A stretch of 64,000 nucleotides of DNA from Cupriavidus sp. MP-37 (GCF_020618415.1 NZ_CP085344.1:2565001-2629000); one strand, 5' to 3'; positions 8,827 to 18,373 are shown, numbered from the stretch's first letter. The notes: generated by a model from the sequence alone, not told the origin. A program made the numbers and translations.

Positions 8827-9854
8827 GCGGCCATCGCCCTATCCACCACCTCCGCCTGCAACGCCTCGCTCGGATTATCAAAAGCCTGCCTGCGCAGCGC
8901 TTCCATCTGCTGCCGACGGTCCTGCTCCGACAACCCCGCAAACGCCTCGATCTGCGCCCGGCGCGCGGCGTAGTCGTCGTAGCGCTGCTGCCATGACTGC
9001 TCGGCCTGCGCCTGCCGTTCGTAACGCTGCGCCACGTCCGGGCCGTATGTTTGCGCCAGCGCCGCGCCGATGTCCTGGGCGCTGCGGCCGGCCGCCTGCA
9101 GGTCGGCGATGGTGGCGCTGATCGCCTGCGGCCGCGCGCTGGCCGCGCGCGCCGCGCGCAGGGCCTCGGGCAGCGTGGCGTCGAGTTCGGCCAGCCGTTG
9201 CCGCCGCTGCGCCTCATCCAGACCGGCCTGCGCCGCGATCTCCAGCCGCGCCAGCATGGCCTCGTCATAGGCTTGCTCGTCGCCGAACCAGACCTGCGCG
9301 ACCTCGGGCAACCAGCGCTGCCGCGCCGCATTGCGCTGCGCCAGCAGCGCGCGCAGCTGCTGCACCTGCGCCACATCCAGCGTGCCGCCCGTATCCGCGA
9401 GCGGCTTGCGCGCGGCTTGCGGCTGGACCTCGGCCAGATAGGCCAGGTAGCGCTGCCACAACTGCCACGCCTGCCCGGCCGCGGGCTGCGGCACGTGGCG
9501 GCGGATCTCGTCGTGCACCCACGGCTCGAGCGCATCGACGCCGCCGGCGTCGTGGCGCGCGCTCAGGAAATAATCGAAATAAGTACGCAGCGCGCGCGTC
9601 AGGCGCAGGTTGCCCGCGGCATCGGCCTCAGGGCCTGCCGGAATCTCGACGCCAGTGAGCGATGGCCATGCGGCCATGCCAGTGGGCAGCGGCTCCGCCG
9701 ATGGCGCGGACGGACCCGCGGTGCTGACCGCTGCCGCGCCTTGCGGCACGGGCGGCGCAGCCGGCGGCGCGGTCAGCCAATACACCGCTGCCGCCGCGGC
9801 GCCGGCCGGCAGCAGGGCCAGCCAGAGCCGCGGCGCGCCCTCAGAGCTGGTCAT
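8808..9854 (-). CDS. lifO: Lipase-specific foldase (lipase chaperone)
   Basis: A 348-residue membrane-anchored periplasmic chaperone that folds the cognate secreted lipase. One hydrophobic anchor (residues about 10-30, LWLALLPAGAAAAAVYWL) is followed by a proline/alanine-rich linker and an all-helical domain. The LTRALRTYFDYFLSARHD segment matches the conserved foldase motif RxxFDY(F/C)LSA. The start MTSSEGAPRLW at 9854 overlaps the end of the lipase gene by 14 bases, the standard lipA-lifO arrangement. The start upstream in the same frame lies inside the lipase gene and is rejected. Confidence 0.94.
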   Translation of the reverse strand: MTSSEGAPRLWLALLPAGAAAAAVYWLTAPPAAPPVPQGAAAVSTAGPSAPSAEPLPTGMAAWPSLTGVEIPAGPEADAAGNLRLTRALRTYFDYFLSARHDAGGVDALEPWVHDEIRRHVPQPAAGQAWQLWQRYLAYLAEVQPQAARKPLADTGGTLDVAQVQQLRALLAQRNAARQRWLPEVAQVWFGDEQAYDEAMLARLEIAAQAGLDEAQRRQRLAELDATLPEALRAARAASARPQAISATIADLQAAGRSAQDIGAALAQTYGPDVAQRYERQAQAEQSWQQRYDDYAARRAQIEAFAGLSEQDRRQQMEALRRQAFDNPSEALQAEVVDRAMAARKTAP

Positions 9855-10962
9855 TGCGCAGCCGGTTGGCGTGTTGGAGGATGACCGTGCGCGGGTCGGC
9901 ATCCTGGTACAGGCCAGCCATCTGGTTGACCTCGTCGAGATGGTTCCAGTAATAGCCGGTGGCCAGCACCCGGCCCCACTTGCTGCTGCAGACCGAGACC
10001 AGGCCGTCATTGGCGCCGGCGCCCTTCAGCGCCATCAGGCCCGCCGACGTCGACATCGTCACCGTGGATGGATCCAGCAGGTTGGAGCGCAGCAGGCTCA
10101 GCGGGCCGCCCTGCCCGGTCCACGAATACGCGGCCTGGGTATATGTGACGAGGTTGCCCGCGGCGTCGCGCGCCTGGCGCTGCTCGGACACGGCGCCGGC
10201 GCTGTTGCAGTCCGGGCCCAGCGCCGACTTCGTGCCCGGCACCAGCGTGGCGTCGAGCCGCGCATTCTGCTCGGCGGCGCCGCGCGTGGTCAGGCTCTTG
10301 AGCGAGGCCAGCGCATCCTGGTCCAGCGCCTGCCCGTTGCTGATGCCGTTGAACCAGCCGACCGTATCGAACACGCCCTGGATCAGGCTGACCAGCACCG
10401 GGCCGGCGATCGGGATGGTGCCGATGCCGTTGATCAGGTCGAGCACGGTGTCGGCCACTTCGCTGCCGCGGTGCGGGCTGCCGATGGTGGTGACCGAGGC
10501 CACGTCCCGCGGCGACATCGCCGCCAGCATGCGCGAGGTGGGCCCGCCCTGGCTGTGGCCGATCAGGTTGACCTTGTCGGCGCCGCTTTCCAGCTTGACC
10601 GCGCGCACATAGGCCTGCAGCGCCAGCGCGCGCTCGGCATCGCTGTTGAACGACGGCACCGTGGCCACGTAGACCTGCGCGCCATGCGCCCGCAGCACTT
10701 CGGGGATGCCATACCAGTAGTCGAGCACGCCGGCCATCTTGGCCGCGCCGGTCAGCCCGTGGACCAGCACGATCGGGTAGCGCGTCTTGGCGTAGTCGCC
10801 ATTGGCGGTGACCGCCGCGACGGCGGGCGCCGGCTGCGCCAGCATCGCCACGGCGGCCAGCGCCGCGGCGGTGCCTGCCAGCCTGCGCAGGAAATTGCGG
10901 GACTGCTGCGCGCGTGCTACGGGCGTGCGTGGCCCGCACGCGTGGTGTTCGCCGTGCTCCAT
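9841..10962 (-). CDS. lipA: Secreted triacylglycerol lipase, family I (foldase-dependent)
   Basis: A 373-residue extracellular lipase with a long signal peptide (residues about 1-50, RRLAGTAAALAAVAML before the AVAA cleavage region). The oxyanion region is YPIVLVHGLTG; the nucleophile is S137 in GHSQGG, with D319 (GANDGLV) and H341 (YWNHLDEVNQ) completing the likely triad. C252 and C325 are placed to form the single disulfide typical of the Burkholderia/Pseudomonas family, and aspartates around 344 fit the calcium site. GGAG lies six bases before the start. The next gene is its foldase, so export via type II secretion after folding is expected. Confidence 0.95.
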   Translation of the reverse strand: MEHGEHHACGPRTPVARAQQSRNFLRRLAGTAAALAAVAMLAQPAPAVAAVTANGDYAKTRYPIVLVHGLTGAAKMAGVLDYWYGIPEVLRAHGAQVYVATVPSFNSDAERALALQAYVRAVKLESGADKVNLIGHSQGGPTSRMLAAMSPRDVASVTTIGSPHRGSEVADTVLDLINGIGTIPIAGPVLVSLIQGVFDTVGWFNGISNGQALDQDALASLKSLTTRGAAEQNARLDATLVPGTKSALGPDCNSAGAVSEQRQARDAAGNLVTYTQAAYSWTGQGGPLSLLRSNLLDPSTVTMSTSAGLMALKGAGANDGLVSVCSSKWGRVLATGYYWNHLDEVNQMAGLYQDADPRTVILQHANRLRNDQL

Positions 10963-11050
10963 CTGGTCTCCTCGGTGGTGGGTCTTTTATGTTGGAAGCA
11001 GTAAAGACGGCCCGCTCCGGAGAGACAATCAAAACATTAGCGGATTTCCT

Positions 11051-11938
11051 CTAAACGGCTGCTACCGCGGCGGGCTGCACCGGCATGCGGGTGCTGGAAA
11101 GCAGCTGTTCGTAGATGTAGCACTGCAGCAGCGTCAGTTCGCGCTCGGCCAGGACATCGAAGGCGACGCCGAACGCGGGGAAGTCGGCATCGTCGCCGGC
11201 TGCCCCGGGTGAGGCCACGCGGACCCACCCATCGATCACCACCTCGCTGTCCAGCGACGCGGTACGCAGGTTGAAGCGCAGCCGCACGCGGCTGCCCGGC
11301 GCGGGAGCCGGCGCCGTGGTCTGCACCAATGCGCCACCGGTGCTGAGGTCGGACAGCAGCGCCAGGCGCGCCACACTGCGGTCGATGCCGTCGTCGTCGC
11401 CAGGCTCGGTCAGGTAGGCGGCGAGCCGGGTCGGCACGCGCGCGGCCTTGCGCACCGGGGTCGCGTGCTGCTGCACCGGGGCGGACAGCACCAGGTAGCG
11501 GAACGGGCTGCGGCACACGGCGGTAATGGTCGAGGTAAAGCTGTGGATGGCGTGGCCCGAGAAGCCGCGCAGCAGCACGCCATCGCCGGCCTGCAGCGGC
11601 AGGTCCCGCCCGCCCAGTTGCGGCCAGGTGACAAACAGGCCCTGCTCGATAAAGCCGATCAGGCGGCTGGCGGCCGGGCGCGCGGCCTCGCCGTCGCGCT
11701 TGATATGCAGCAGCGTGCCGACCTGCAGGCCGAGCGGCCCGGTGGCCGGACGGTGGTCATCGGCGGCGTCGGCGGCGGCATCGTCGCGGCACACCGTGCC
11801 GTGGCGGAACACCAGCGCCAGGTCGCGCGCATCGGGAATGATGTTGCCGCTGCCGAGCACCAGGTTGCCGTCGCCATCGAGCAATGACCAGGGCAGCGGG
11901 TGGCCGACGGGAAGATCGTTAGGGGTGAGCTGGATCAT
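11051..11938 (-). CDS. YcgR-like flagellar brake protein with PilZ domain
   Basis: A 295-residue cytoplasmic c-di-GMP effector. The N-terminal half (about 1-155) is a YcgR-N type beta domain, and the C-terminal half is PilZ, with the RxxxR element R163-K-A-A-R167 and the DxSxxG element D197-L-S-T-G-G202, both required for c-di-GMP binding. Known YcgR proteins bind the flagellar motor and slow swimming when c-di-GMP rises. No flagellar genes are nearby; the flanking genes are a lipase and a FadR regulator, so it stands alone. The motif arrangement is clear, the motor target is inferred. Confidence 0.9.
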   Translation of the reverse strand: MIQLTPNDLPVGHPLPWSLLDGDGNLVLGSGNIIPDARDLALVFRHGTVCRDDAAADAADDHRPATGPLGLQVGTLLHIKRDGEAARPAASRLIGFIEQGLFVTWPQLGGRDLPLQAGDGVLLRGFSGHAIHSFTSTITAVCRSPFRYLVLSAPVQQHATPVRKAARVPTRLAAYLTEPGDDDGIDRSVARLALLSDLSTGGALVQTTAPAPAPGSRVRLRFNLRTASLDSEVVIDGWVRVASPGAAGDDADFPAFGVAFDVLAERELTLLQCYIYEQLLSSTRMPVQPAAVAAV

Positions 11939-12153
11939 GGCTGTTTGCAGTTGGCCCCGGCGCAGGCGTGCTGGGGCGCGACGAGCCCTGGGCGGAACTG
12001 GCGCACGGACTCCGCCGCCTGTATTGGGCTTCTATCGGCGCCCGCGCCGCGAAATTTAGTGCCAGGCAATGGATACCGAGGCCGCATGTGTAGCATCGGC
12101 TACCTGCTGCAAGCTTGACGCGCGGCAAAGTTGCGGCCACAATCGCCAAAAGC

Positions 12154-12170
12154 TGTCAGACAGCCTGACA
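12154..12170. promoter_or_regulatory. Candidate operator of the FadR-type regulator
   Basis: TGTCAGACAGCCTGACA is an inverted repeat TGTCAG-N5-CTGACA, and it also contains the smaller palindrome CTGTC-A-GACAG. It ends 11 bases before the regulator's ATG, a position expected for autorepression. Its length and TG..CA arms are in line with FadR-subfamily GntR sites. Confidence 0.6.
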
Positions 12171-12181
12171 TATTGAGCGAC

Positions 12182-12898
12182 ATGACCACTCTCCTGCCCC
12201 GCCCGGCTTCGCTGGCCTCCCGTATCGCGCAGACCCTGCATGACGACATCCTTGCCGGCCGCTACGGCGCGGGCGCGCGCCTGCCGGCCGAGTCCGCGCT
12301 GGCCGATGCCTTCGGCGTGAGCCGCCCGATCGTGCGCGAAGCCATTGCCCAGCTGAAGGCCGACGGCGTGCTGGTCACGCGCAAGGGCTCCGGCGCCTAT
12401 GTGTCGGAGACCCCGGGCGGCCAGGCCTGGCGCGTCGCCAGCGCGCCCGACGGCGGCCCGACACTGGCCCAGCTGTTCGAGCTGCGCCGGGTGGTGGAAA
12501 CCGCCTGCGCCGAAATGGCGGCGCAGCGGCGCACCGACGCCGACGTCGAGGCCATCCACGCCGCGCTGGCGGCGATGCAGGCGCAGGCCGACGGCCGCGG
12601 CGACATGGCCAGCGCCGCCGCCGCCGACATGGCCTTCCACCACGCCATTGCCGAAGCCGCGCACAACCCCTGCTTTACCGGCCTGACGGATTTCGTCGGC
12701 CAGCAGATGCTGGCCGCGCGCCAGCGTGCGTGGGAAAACACTGCGCGGCTGAGCAGCGCCACCGGCGCGCCGCGCGCCGCCGACCAGGAGCATGCCGCCC
12801 TGGCCGCGGCGATTGCCGCCGGCGACGCCACCGCCGCGCGCGACGCCGCGCAGCGGCACCTGGCGGCCGCCGCCGCGCGCCTGGGCCTGCCCGCCTGA
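12182..12898 (+). CDS. GntR family regulator, FadR (FCD) subfamily
   Basis: A 238-residue repressor. The winged helix spans about residues 10-75 ([47 protein letters not shown]), and the C-terminal FCD ligand domain about 95-235 carries metal-type histidines in [14 protein letters not shown]. The ATG at 12182 is chosen over one 51 bases upstream because the upstream start would place the palindromic operator inside the gene. It is followed 46 bases later by an FAD-dependent oxidase on the same strand, so the two likely form a self-regulated unit; the ligand is probably a 2-hydroxyacid or related carboxylate. Confidence 0.92.
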   Translation: MTTLLPRPASLASRIAQTLHDDILAGRYGAGARLPAESALADAFGVSRPIVREAIAQLKADGVLVTRKGSGAYVSETPGGQAWRVASAPDGGPTLAQLFELRRVVETACAEMAAQRRTDADVEAIHAALAAMQAQADGRGDMASAAAADMAFHHAIAEAAHNPCFTGLTDFVGQQMLAARQRAWENTARLSSATGAPRAADQEHAALAAAIAAGDATAARDAAQRHLAAAAARLGLPA

Positions 12899-12944
12899 AC
12901 CCGGATTCATCGACACCCCTGAAGCAAGGAACCAAGGAACAACC

Positions 12945-14051
12945 ATGGAAACAGTGGATTGCGTCGTGATCGGCGCCGGCGTGGTGGGACTGGCGGTCGC
13001 GCGCGCGCTGGCGCTGCAAGGCCGCGAAGTGATCATCCTGGAGGCCGAGAATGCCTTCGGCACCATCACCAGCGCGCGCAACAGCGAGGTCATCCATGCC
13101 GGCATCTACTACCCGGCCGGCTCGCTCAAGGCGCAACTGTGCGTGCGCGGCAAGGCCATGCTGTACGACTACTGCGCCAGCCGCCACGTCGCGCACCAGC
13201 GCTGCGGCAAGCTGATCGTCGCCACCAGCGCGGCCCAGGTGGCGACGCTCGAAGGCATCCGCGCCAGGGCGGCCGCCAATGGCGTGGACGACCTGCGCCT
13301 GATCAGCCGCGCCGAAGCGCAGGCGCTGGAACCTCAGCTGCAATGCCATGCGGCGCTGCTGTCGCCGTCGACCGGCATCGTCGACAGCCACGGGCTGATG
13401 ACGGCGCTGCTGGGCGATGCGGAAAACGCCGGCGCAATGCTGGCGGTGCAGTCGCCGGTGCTGGGCGGCGCGGTCACGGCGGACGGCATCCGGCTGGAGA
13501 TCGGCGCCGAAGACGGCAGCGCCACCACGCTGCTGGCGCGCACGGTGGTGAATTCGGCCGGGCTGACGGCACCGGAACTGGCGCGCCGCATCGACGGCAT
13601 GCCGGCAGCCCGGATCCCGCCGCAGTACTACGCCAAGGGCTGCTATTTCACGCTGGCCGGCCGCGCGCCGTTCTCACGGCTGATCTATCCCGTGCCCGAG
13701 GCCGCCGGGCTGGGCGTGCACCTGACCATCGACCTGGGCGGCCAGGCGCGCTTCGGCCCCAATGTGCGCTGGATCGACGAGATCGAATACGGCGTCGATC
13801 CGGCCGACGCGGATGGTTTCTATGACGAGGTGCGCCGCTACTGGCCGGGGCTGGCCGACGGCGCGCTGCAGCCCGGCTATGCCGGCATCCGCCCCAAGAT
13901 CAGCGGCCCGCACGAAGCCGCGGCGGACTTCCGCATCGACGGCCCCGCCGTGCATGGCGTGCCCGGGCTGGTTCACCTGTTCGGCATCGAATCGCCGGGG
14001 CTGACCTCGTCGCTGGCGATTGCCGAGCGGGTCTGCGCGGCGCTGGACTGA
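12945..14051 (+). CDS. FAD-dependent oxidoreductase, L-2-hydroxyglutarate oxidase-like (DAO family)
   Basis: A 368-residue D-amino-acid-oxidase-fold flavoenzyme. The N-terminus [19 protein letters not shown] is the FAD-binding Rossmann motif, followed by the [14 protein letters not shown] segment typical of L-2-hydroxyglutarate dehydrogenase/oxidase (LhgO) proteins and the C-terminal [16 protein letters not shown] motif. AAGGA precedes the start. It is probably co-transcribed with the FadR-type regulator. Expected reaction: oxidation of an L-2-hydroxyacid to a 2-oxoacid with electrons to quinone or oxygen. Glycerol-3-phosphate or amino-acid substrates in the same superfamily are less likely given the [12 protein letters not shown] signature. 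Confidence 0.88.
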   Translation: METVDCVVIGAGVVGLAVARALALQGREVIILEAENAFGTITSARNSEVIHAGIYYPAGSLKAQLCVRGKAMLYDYCASRHVAHQRCGKLIVATSAAQVATLEGIRARAAANGVDDLRLISRAEAQALEPQLQCHAALLSPSTGIVDSHGLMTALLGDAENAGAMLAVQSPVLGGAVTADGIRLEIGAEDGSATTLLARTVVNSAGLTAPELARRIDGMPAARIPPQYYAKGCYFTLAGRAPFSRLIYPVPEAAGLGVHLTIDLGGQARFGPNVRWIDEIEYGVDPADADGFYDEVRRYWPGLADGALQPGYAGIRPKISGPHEAAADFRIDGPAVHGVPGLVHLFGIESPGLTSSLAIAERVCAALD

Positions 14052-14103
14052 AGCGCGCCGCGGCGCCGGGTGCCACCTGCCCCGACGCCGCACGGACCAG
14101 TTG

Positions 14104-15813
14104 CTAGCGCGACGTGCCTTCGATAACGCGCGCGTCGACCACCAGCGCCGGCCAGTCTGCCACCGGCACCGACAGCGTCACGGCGCCGGGTGCATTGGCG
14201 GAGATGCTGCCGGCGGGCATGTCATAGACGCGGCCATCCATCATGTCGACGTAGCGCGGCGCGGCGCCGGTCGCCGCCATGGCGCTGAAGCCGATGCCGT
14301 TGCAGGACACCTGCACCACGGCGCGCGGTTCGGCCGTGTCGGCCACTGGCAGCCTGGTCATTTTCCAGACCCCGATCACGGTCGCGTCCACGCCACCCTT
14401 GCGCTGCCGCCAGGCATGCGCGGTATAACCCACGGGCGCGCTGCAGCCGTGGGCGGGAACCGGCTCCATGCGGCTGTCGAACAGCGCGGTCACGTTCTGG
14501 AACGCGCCATAGACGATCTTCTTGCCGCCAATGCGCTGGTCGCCGTTCAGGAACGGCGTATCCAGGTTCGGATCCCAGACCCCGGTAGTCAGCAATCCCT
14601 TGGTGTTCTTGGCATCGTTGTAGTGCAGGTCCGAGATCGTGAACATGCTGGTCTCGATGCCGCGCGCGAGATCGCCGAGGACGCGGCGCAGGTTGTACTT
14701 GGCCTGGTTCTTCTCGGTCCACGCCTTGGTGCCGTTGTCGCACATCGCGTAGGTCATGCACGGCGTCGACGGCGCACCGTTCTCGTCCATGCGGGGCTTG
14801 AAGCCATAGCCGCGCACCAGCGCCAGGAAGTTGTCCATGCTGCGCGCATCCCACGGATTCTGGTCGTAGTCGACGCTCGTCGTGTACGGATGGAACGCCA
14901 CGTAGACGTCCTCCGACGGCACCGTGGGTCCCTTGTTGTCGTAAAAATACTTGAGCGACGTCAGGATGTAGTTGCGCGCATCCTGGACCTCGGCCGAATC
15001 ATTGCAGCTCTCCAGGCACGACAGCGCGTAATGCACTGTGTACCAGGAGCCGATCGTCAGTTTGGCATTGGGCTGGATCTGCTTGATGAGCTTTGCCGTC
15101 TCCACGATCAGGGTCTTATAGGTATCGAGGTCCTTGGTCGGCTCGTTCCAGATCTGCCAGTCGGTGACCTTGTCCTTGTACCGCGTCACCGTGGCGGCGA
15201 CGAACTGCAGAAAGCGCGCCTTGCCCGCTCCGGTCGGGAAGCTGCCGCCAAGACCGGCGCCGCCGCAGTCGGTACAGCCAGGGCGTACGTTGCCATATCC
15301 GAGAAACACCATGGGTTCGTGCTTTTGTTCGATGGCGCCGTCGATGATCTCGTCGAGCTTGGCGAAGTTGTAGGTGGCGGGCGTGGTGATGGCCTGTTCG
15401 ATGTCGTTCCAGCCCGACTGGATGCGTACCCGGGTGGTGCCGAGCGGATTCAGATACTCGCGCCAGTTCGCGAACACGCTGAAATTGCGGTCAGTGGTCT
15501 CGCCGCCGATCATCAGGTGGCTGGTCAGGCCCTGTGCGCGCAATTCGGCGGTGGTGCGCGGCTGGATGCGGCCGAGCAGCGTGTAGCCAGGCTCGGCGAC
15601 CGGTGCGAGCGCGGCATAGCTGGCCGGATCGGCATCCAGGATGGCACGCGTCGCGGCGCTGACCGGGGGATTCAGCGCGGGCGGCTCGGCCGGCTGCGCG
15701 CTGCCGGCCGGCGGGGGCGACCCGGCCGGGTCCGGGTCATCGCCGCCACAGGCGGCCAGGGTCAATGCCAGGCTCATGGCGCCGGCCAGTCTCACGTAGT
15801 CTCGAATCTTCAT
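14104..15813 (-). CDS. Glycoside-hydrolase-like (clan A) lipoprotein
   Basis: A 569-residue exported protein. Residues 1-22 are a lipoprotein signal ending in the lipobox LAAC22, followed by a Pro/Ala-rich linker to about 50. A TIM-barrel is suggested by WQIWNEPTKD, with E224 in the NEP motif of clan A glycoside hydrolases as acid/base, and RMDENGAPS, with E344 a plausible nucleophile. Cysteines come in pairs (CTDC near 180, CLESC near 266), suggesting disulfides. AGAGGAG precedes the ATG at 15813. It is the last gene of the uronate/aldarate cluster and may release sugars or uronosides at the cell surface. The family number is not assigned; GH39- or GH5-like folds are the closest impression. 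Confidence 0.65.
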   Translation of the reverse strand: MKIRDYVRLAGAMSLALTLAACGGDDPDPAGSPPPAGSAQPAEPPALNPPVSAATRAILDADPASYAALAPVAEPGYTLLGRIQPRTTAELRAQGLTSHLMIGGETTDRNFSVFANWREYLNPLGTTRVRIQSGWNDIEQAITTPATYNFAKLDEIIDGAIEQKHEPMVFLGYGNVRPGCTDCGGAGLGGSFPTGAGKARFLQFVAATVTRYKDKVTDWQIWNEPTKDLDTYKTLIVETAKLIKQIQPNAKLTIGSWYTVHYALSCLESCNDSAEVQDARNYILTSLKYFYDNKGPTVPSEDVYVAFHPYTTSVDYDQNPWDARSMDNFLALVRGYGFKPRMDENGAPSTPCMTYAMCDNGTKAWTEKNQAKYNLRRVLGDLARGIETSMFTISDLHYNDAKNTKGLLTTGVWDPNLDTPFLNGDQRIGGKKIVYGAFQNVTALFDSRMEPVPAHGCSAPVGYTAHAWRQRKGGVDATVIGVWKMTRLPVADTAEPRAVVQVSCNGIGFSAMAATGAAPRYVDMMDGRVYDMPAGSISANAPGAVTLSVPVADWPALVVDARVIEGTSR

Positions 15814-15923
15814 GCTGCTCCTCTTTCTGGTTGTAGTAGTACCGCCGCGCGCCGTCCTCCGGCGCCGCCACGGCGGTACCGGATCGCAACCCATAGCGAC
15901 ACGAAGAAACGGTTGGGGCGCCG

Positions 15924-16817
15924 CTACGTCAGCCGCAGGCGGACCGTGGCCGGTGCATCCGCGGCCAGCACGTCCGGCAGCTGGAACAGCTGGCCATCCT
16001 CGGGCCTGATGTCCTCGGGCGCCCATTGCGGGCGGACCAGCGACGTGACGAAGACCGAGCCGCGCGGGCCCGGGCAAACCATGCTGGGCGCCTGGCATGG
16101 CACCGGCAGCGTGCGGATGCGCGCGCCGGTGGGCGCATAGACGTTGATGCAGCCAGCCGACACGCCGGCCGACCAGTAATTGCCGTCCGCGTCGATGAAG
16201 GCGCCGTCGGGTCGGCCGATGCGCTCGCCGGCGGTGACCCATGGGGTGATCTCGGCAAGCGTGCCGCTTTGCGGCTGCCAGCGCGCCCGGTACACCACCC
16301 CGGCCTTGCTGTCGGAGAAGTGGAAGGTCTGCCCGTCGACCGACCAGGCGAAGCCGTTGGCGATGTGCAGGCCGTCCAGCAGCACACGGCAGCCGTGTCG
16401 CGGATGCCAGGCGTGGAGCTGTCCTGTCGGGGCGGCCGCGCCCGAGTCGTCCATCGACCCGAACACGAACCAGGCACCACAGGGCGACACGCGGCCCTCG
16501 TTGAGCCGGTTGTGCGGACGGTCCGGCTCAGGCAACGCCAGCGTGCGCAATGTCGCGCGCGCCGGGTCGAAGAGCGCCAGTTCGTCGCGCAGCGCGAGGA
16601 TGACGCTGCCATCGGCGCATAGACCGTGCGCGCCGACCGGCTTCGGCAGCCTCCAGGTGGTCATGGTCGCCGAGGCCGGATCGAGCGCGTGGAGCGCGGG
16701 CGCCCGCACGTCGATCCACGTCAGGCGCCCGTCAGCCCAGATCGGACATTCCCCCACCCGGTTGCCAACCAGGAACTGCCGCCACGTCAGACCTTGAGAA
16801 GTGCTGCCCGCCAGCAC
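15924..16817 (-). CDS. SMP-30/gluconolactonase family lactonase
   Basis: About 297 residues, a six-bladed beta-propeller lactonase that opens aldono- or aldarolactones. Landmarks are GECPIWADGRLTWIDVRAPA near the N-terminus, RPHNRLNEGRVSPCG with the metal-site asparagine, GLHIANGFAWSVDGQTFHFS and GRPDGAFIDADGNYW. The likely start is the GTG at 16817, one base after the end of the uronate dehydrogenase gene; in-frame starts further upstream lie inside that gene. The lactone product of uronate dehydrogenase is a natural substrate for it. The exact start is uncertain. Confidence 0.88.
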   Translation of the reverse strand: MLAGSTSQGLTWRQFLVGNRVGECPIWADGRLTWIDVRAPALHALDPASATMTTWRLPKPVGAHGLCADGSVILALRDELALFDPARATLRTLALPEPDRPHNRLNEGRVSPCGAWFVFGSMDDSGAAAPTGQLHAWHPRHGCRVLLDGLHIANGFAWSVDGQTFHFSDSKAGVVYRARWQPQSGTLAEITPWVTAGERIGRPDGAFIDADGNYWSAGVSAGCINVYAPTGARIRTLPVPCQAPSMVCPGPRGSVFVTSLVRPQWAPEDIRPEDGQLFQLPDVLAADAPATVRLRLT

Positions 16818-16818
16818 C

Positions 16819-17640
16819 TCAACGGTCGAGGTCGAAGATGGAACGATCACGATTGAACTCCGCCGCGGCAAAGTCGCCGCCCTGGAAATGTTCTGCCAGC
16901 GGATCATCGCTGACCTTGTGCTTGAGCGCCTCGCGGTAGCGGTCCGCGGAATCCTGTGGCCGGTAGCCGAGTGCATGGGCCCGCGTGTTGTCCCACCAGC
17001 TCGCGGCGTTGTCCGACGCGCCGTAGACAATGGCCTCGTCATAGTCGGCGTCCATGCCGACGCGCACCAGCTGCGCCAGGTCGCGCGGGCTGATCCAGTG
17101 CGCCAGCATCCGTGCGTCGAGCGGCTCGGGTGAGCAGTGTCCGATGCGCATGCCGAAGCCCTTCAAACCGAACTTCTGCGCATACAGCCCCGCCACCGCT
17201 TCCATGAACACCTTGGATACGCCATAGCGCGAATCCGGCCGCGGCAGGTCGTCGCTGCCGACCGTGGTGGCGCGCGGATAGAGGCCCATGGCATGGTTGG
17301 AGCTGGCGTAGATGATGCGTTGCACCCCCGCCGCGCGCGCAGCCTCCCACAGGTTGGCGACGCTGGTGACGTTGGCCGGCAGGATCACGTCCCATGCCGC
17401 CTCGCGCGGATAGCCGGCAAAGTGGACCACCATGTCGGCGCCGGCGAGCAGCGCGGACAGCTCGCCGGCATCGTCGAGCGCGCACTGGAAAGCACGCTCG
17501 TTGACGGCCTGTGGCGTGACGGGCCGCACGTCGCAGAGCCGCACCTCGCGGCACGCGGCCGCCAGCATCGGCCGCACGTGCTGTGCCAGGCGTCCCGCGG
17601 CGCCGGTCAGCACCACAATGGGCAGGCGCGGCTCAGGCAT
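16819..17640 (-). CDS. udh: Uronate dehydrogenase-like NAD-dependent SDR
   Basis: A 273-residue extended-type SDR matching uronate dehydrogenase, which oxidises galacturonate or glucuronate to the aldarolactone with NAD. Evidence: the cofactor motif LTGAAGRLAQ (residues 11-20), the substrate motif ASSNHAMGLYPR (112-123) and the catalytic Y139-G-V-S-K143. The start at 17640 overlaps the upstream RraA-like gene by eight bases, and the lactonase gene follows immediately, so the reaction order matches gene order. A generic NAD-dependent epimerase is the alternative, but SSNHA plus the lactonase neighbour favours uronate dehydrogenase. Confidence 0.82.
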   Translation of the reverse strand: MPEPRLPIVVLTGAAGRLAQHVRPMLAAACREVRLCDVRPVTPQAVNERAFQCALDDAGELSALLAGADMVVHFAGYPREAAWDVILPANVTSVANLWEAARAAGVQRIIYASSNHAMGLYPRATTVGSDDLPRPDSRYGVSKVFMEAVAGLYAQKFGLKGFGMRIGHCSPEPLDARMLAHWISPRDLAQLVRVGMDADYDEAIVYGASDNAASWWDNTRAHALGYRPQDSADRYREALKHKVSDDPLAEHFQGGDFAAAEFNRDRSIFDLDR

Positions 17641-18358
17641 AGCGGTGGCTCTCCCGCGCCTGCCATTGCGCGTATTCCTGCTGCAGGGCCGGGTCCAGCA
17701 GCGGATACAGCCCGGGCAGGCCCGCGCCGCCGAGGATCTTCTGGTTGACCCAGTCCTCGTACATGGTCTGCTGGACCGCTTCGCGGGCAACCTCTTCGGC
17801 CAGGTGGCGGGGAATACAGACGATGCCCTCCGCATCGGCCACCATGATGTCGCCGGGATAGATGCTGACGCCGGCACAGGCGATCGGCAGTTGCAGGTCG
17901 ACGGCGTGGTGCCGGATCAGGTTGGTCGGTGCGGACGGCCGCGTGTGCCAGGCAGGGAAGTTCATTGCCGCGATCTCGGGGCTGTCGCGGAAGCCGCCGT
18001 CGGTGACCACGCCGGCACCGCCGCGATGCCACAGCCGGGTGATCAGCAGGTTGCCGGATGACGCGGCGCTGGCGTCGCCGCGGCTGTCCATCACCAGCAC
18101 ATGGCCGGCCGGGCATTCTTCGATGGCCACGCGCTGCGGATGGCGCGGATCCTCGAACGCCGTGATCGCGTCGAGATCTTCGCGCGCCGGGATATAGCGC
18201 AGCGTGAACGCCGGCCCGACGAAGCGGCACGCCGACGGATTCAGCGGCTTGAGGCCCTGCAGGAACACATTGCGAAAGCCGCGCTTGAACAGGATGGTGG
18301 TCAGCGTGGCGGTGGATACGCGCAACAGGATGTCGCGCGAGGCATCGGACAGAGTCAT
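17633..18358 (-). CDS. RraA / HMG-aldolase family protein
   Basis: 241 residues of the RraA-like fold, shared by the RNase E regulator RraA and the class II aldolases for 4-hydroxy-4-methyl-2-oxoglutarate and 4-carboxy-4-hydroxy-2-oxoadipate. The conserved GGAGVVTDGGFRDSPEI segment includes R124-D125, the pair used for pyruvyl binding and metal coordination in the aldolases, and SGNLLITRLWHRG is the partner loop. GGAG precedes the start. With dehydratase, dehydrogenase and lactonase genes around it, an aldolase or decarboxylase acting on an oxo-deoxy sugar acid is more likely than RNase regulation. The substrate is not known. Confidence 0.8.
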   Translation of the reverse strand: MTLSDASRDILLRVSTATLTTILFKRGFRNVFLQGLKPLNPSACRFVGPAFTLRYIPAREDLDAITAFEDPRHPQRVAIEECPAGHVLVMDSRGDASAASSGNLLITRLWHRGGAGVVTDGGFRDSPEIAAMNFPAWHTRPSAPTNLIRHHAVDLQLPIACAGVSIYPGDIMVADAEGIVCIPRHLAEEVAREAVQQTMYEDWVNQKILGGAGLPGLYPLLDPALQQEYAQWQARESHRYA

Positions 18359-18373
18359 GGAAGGGTCTCCTTG

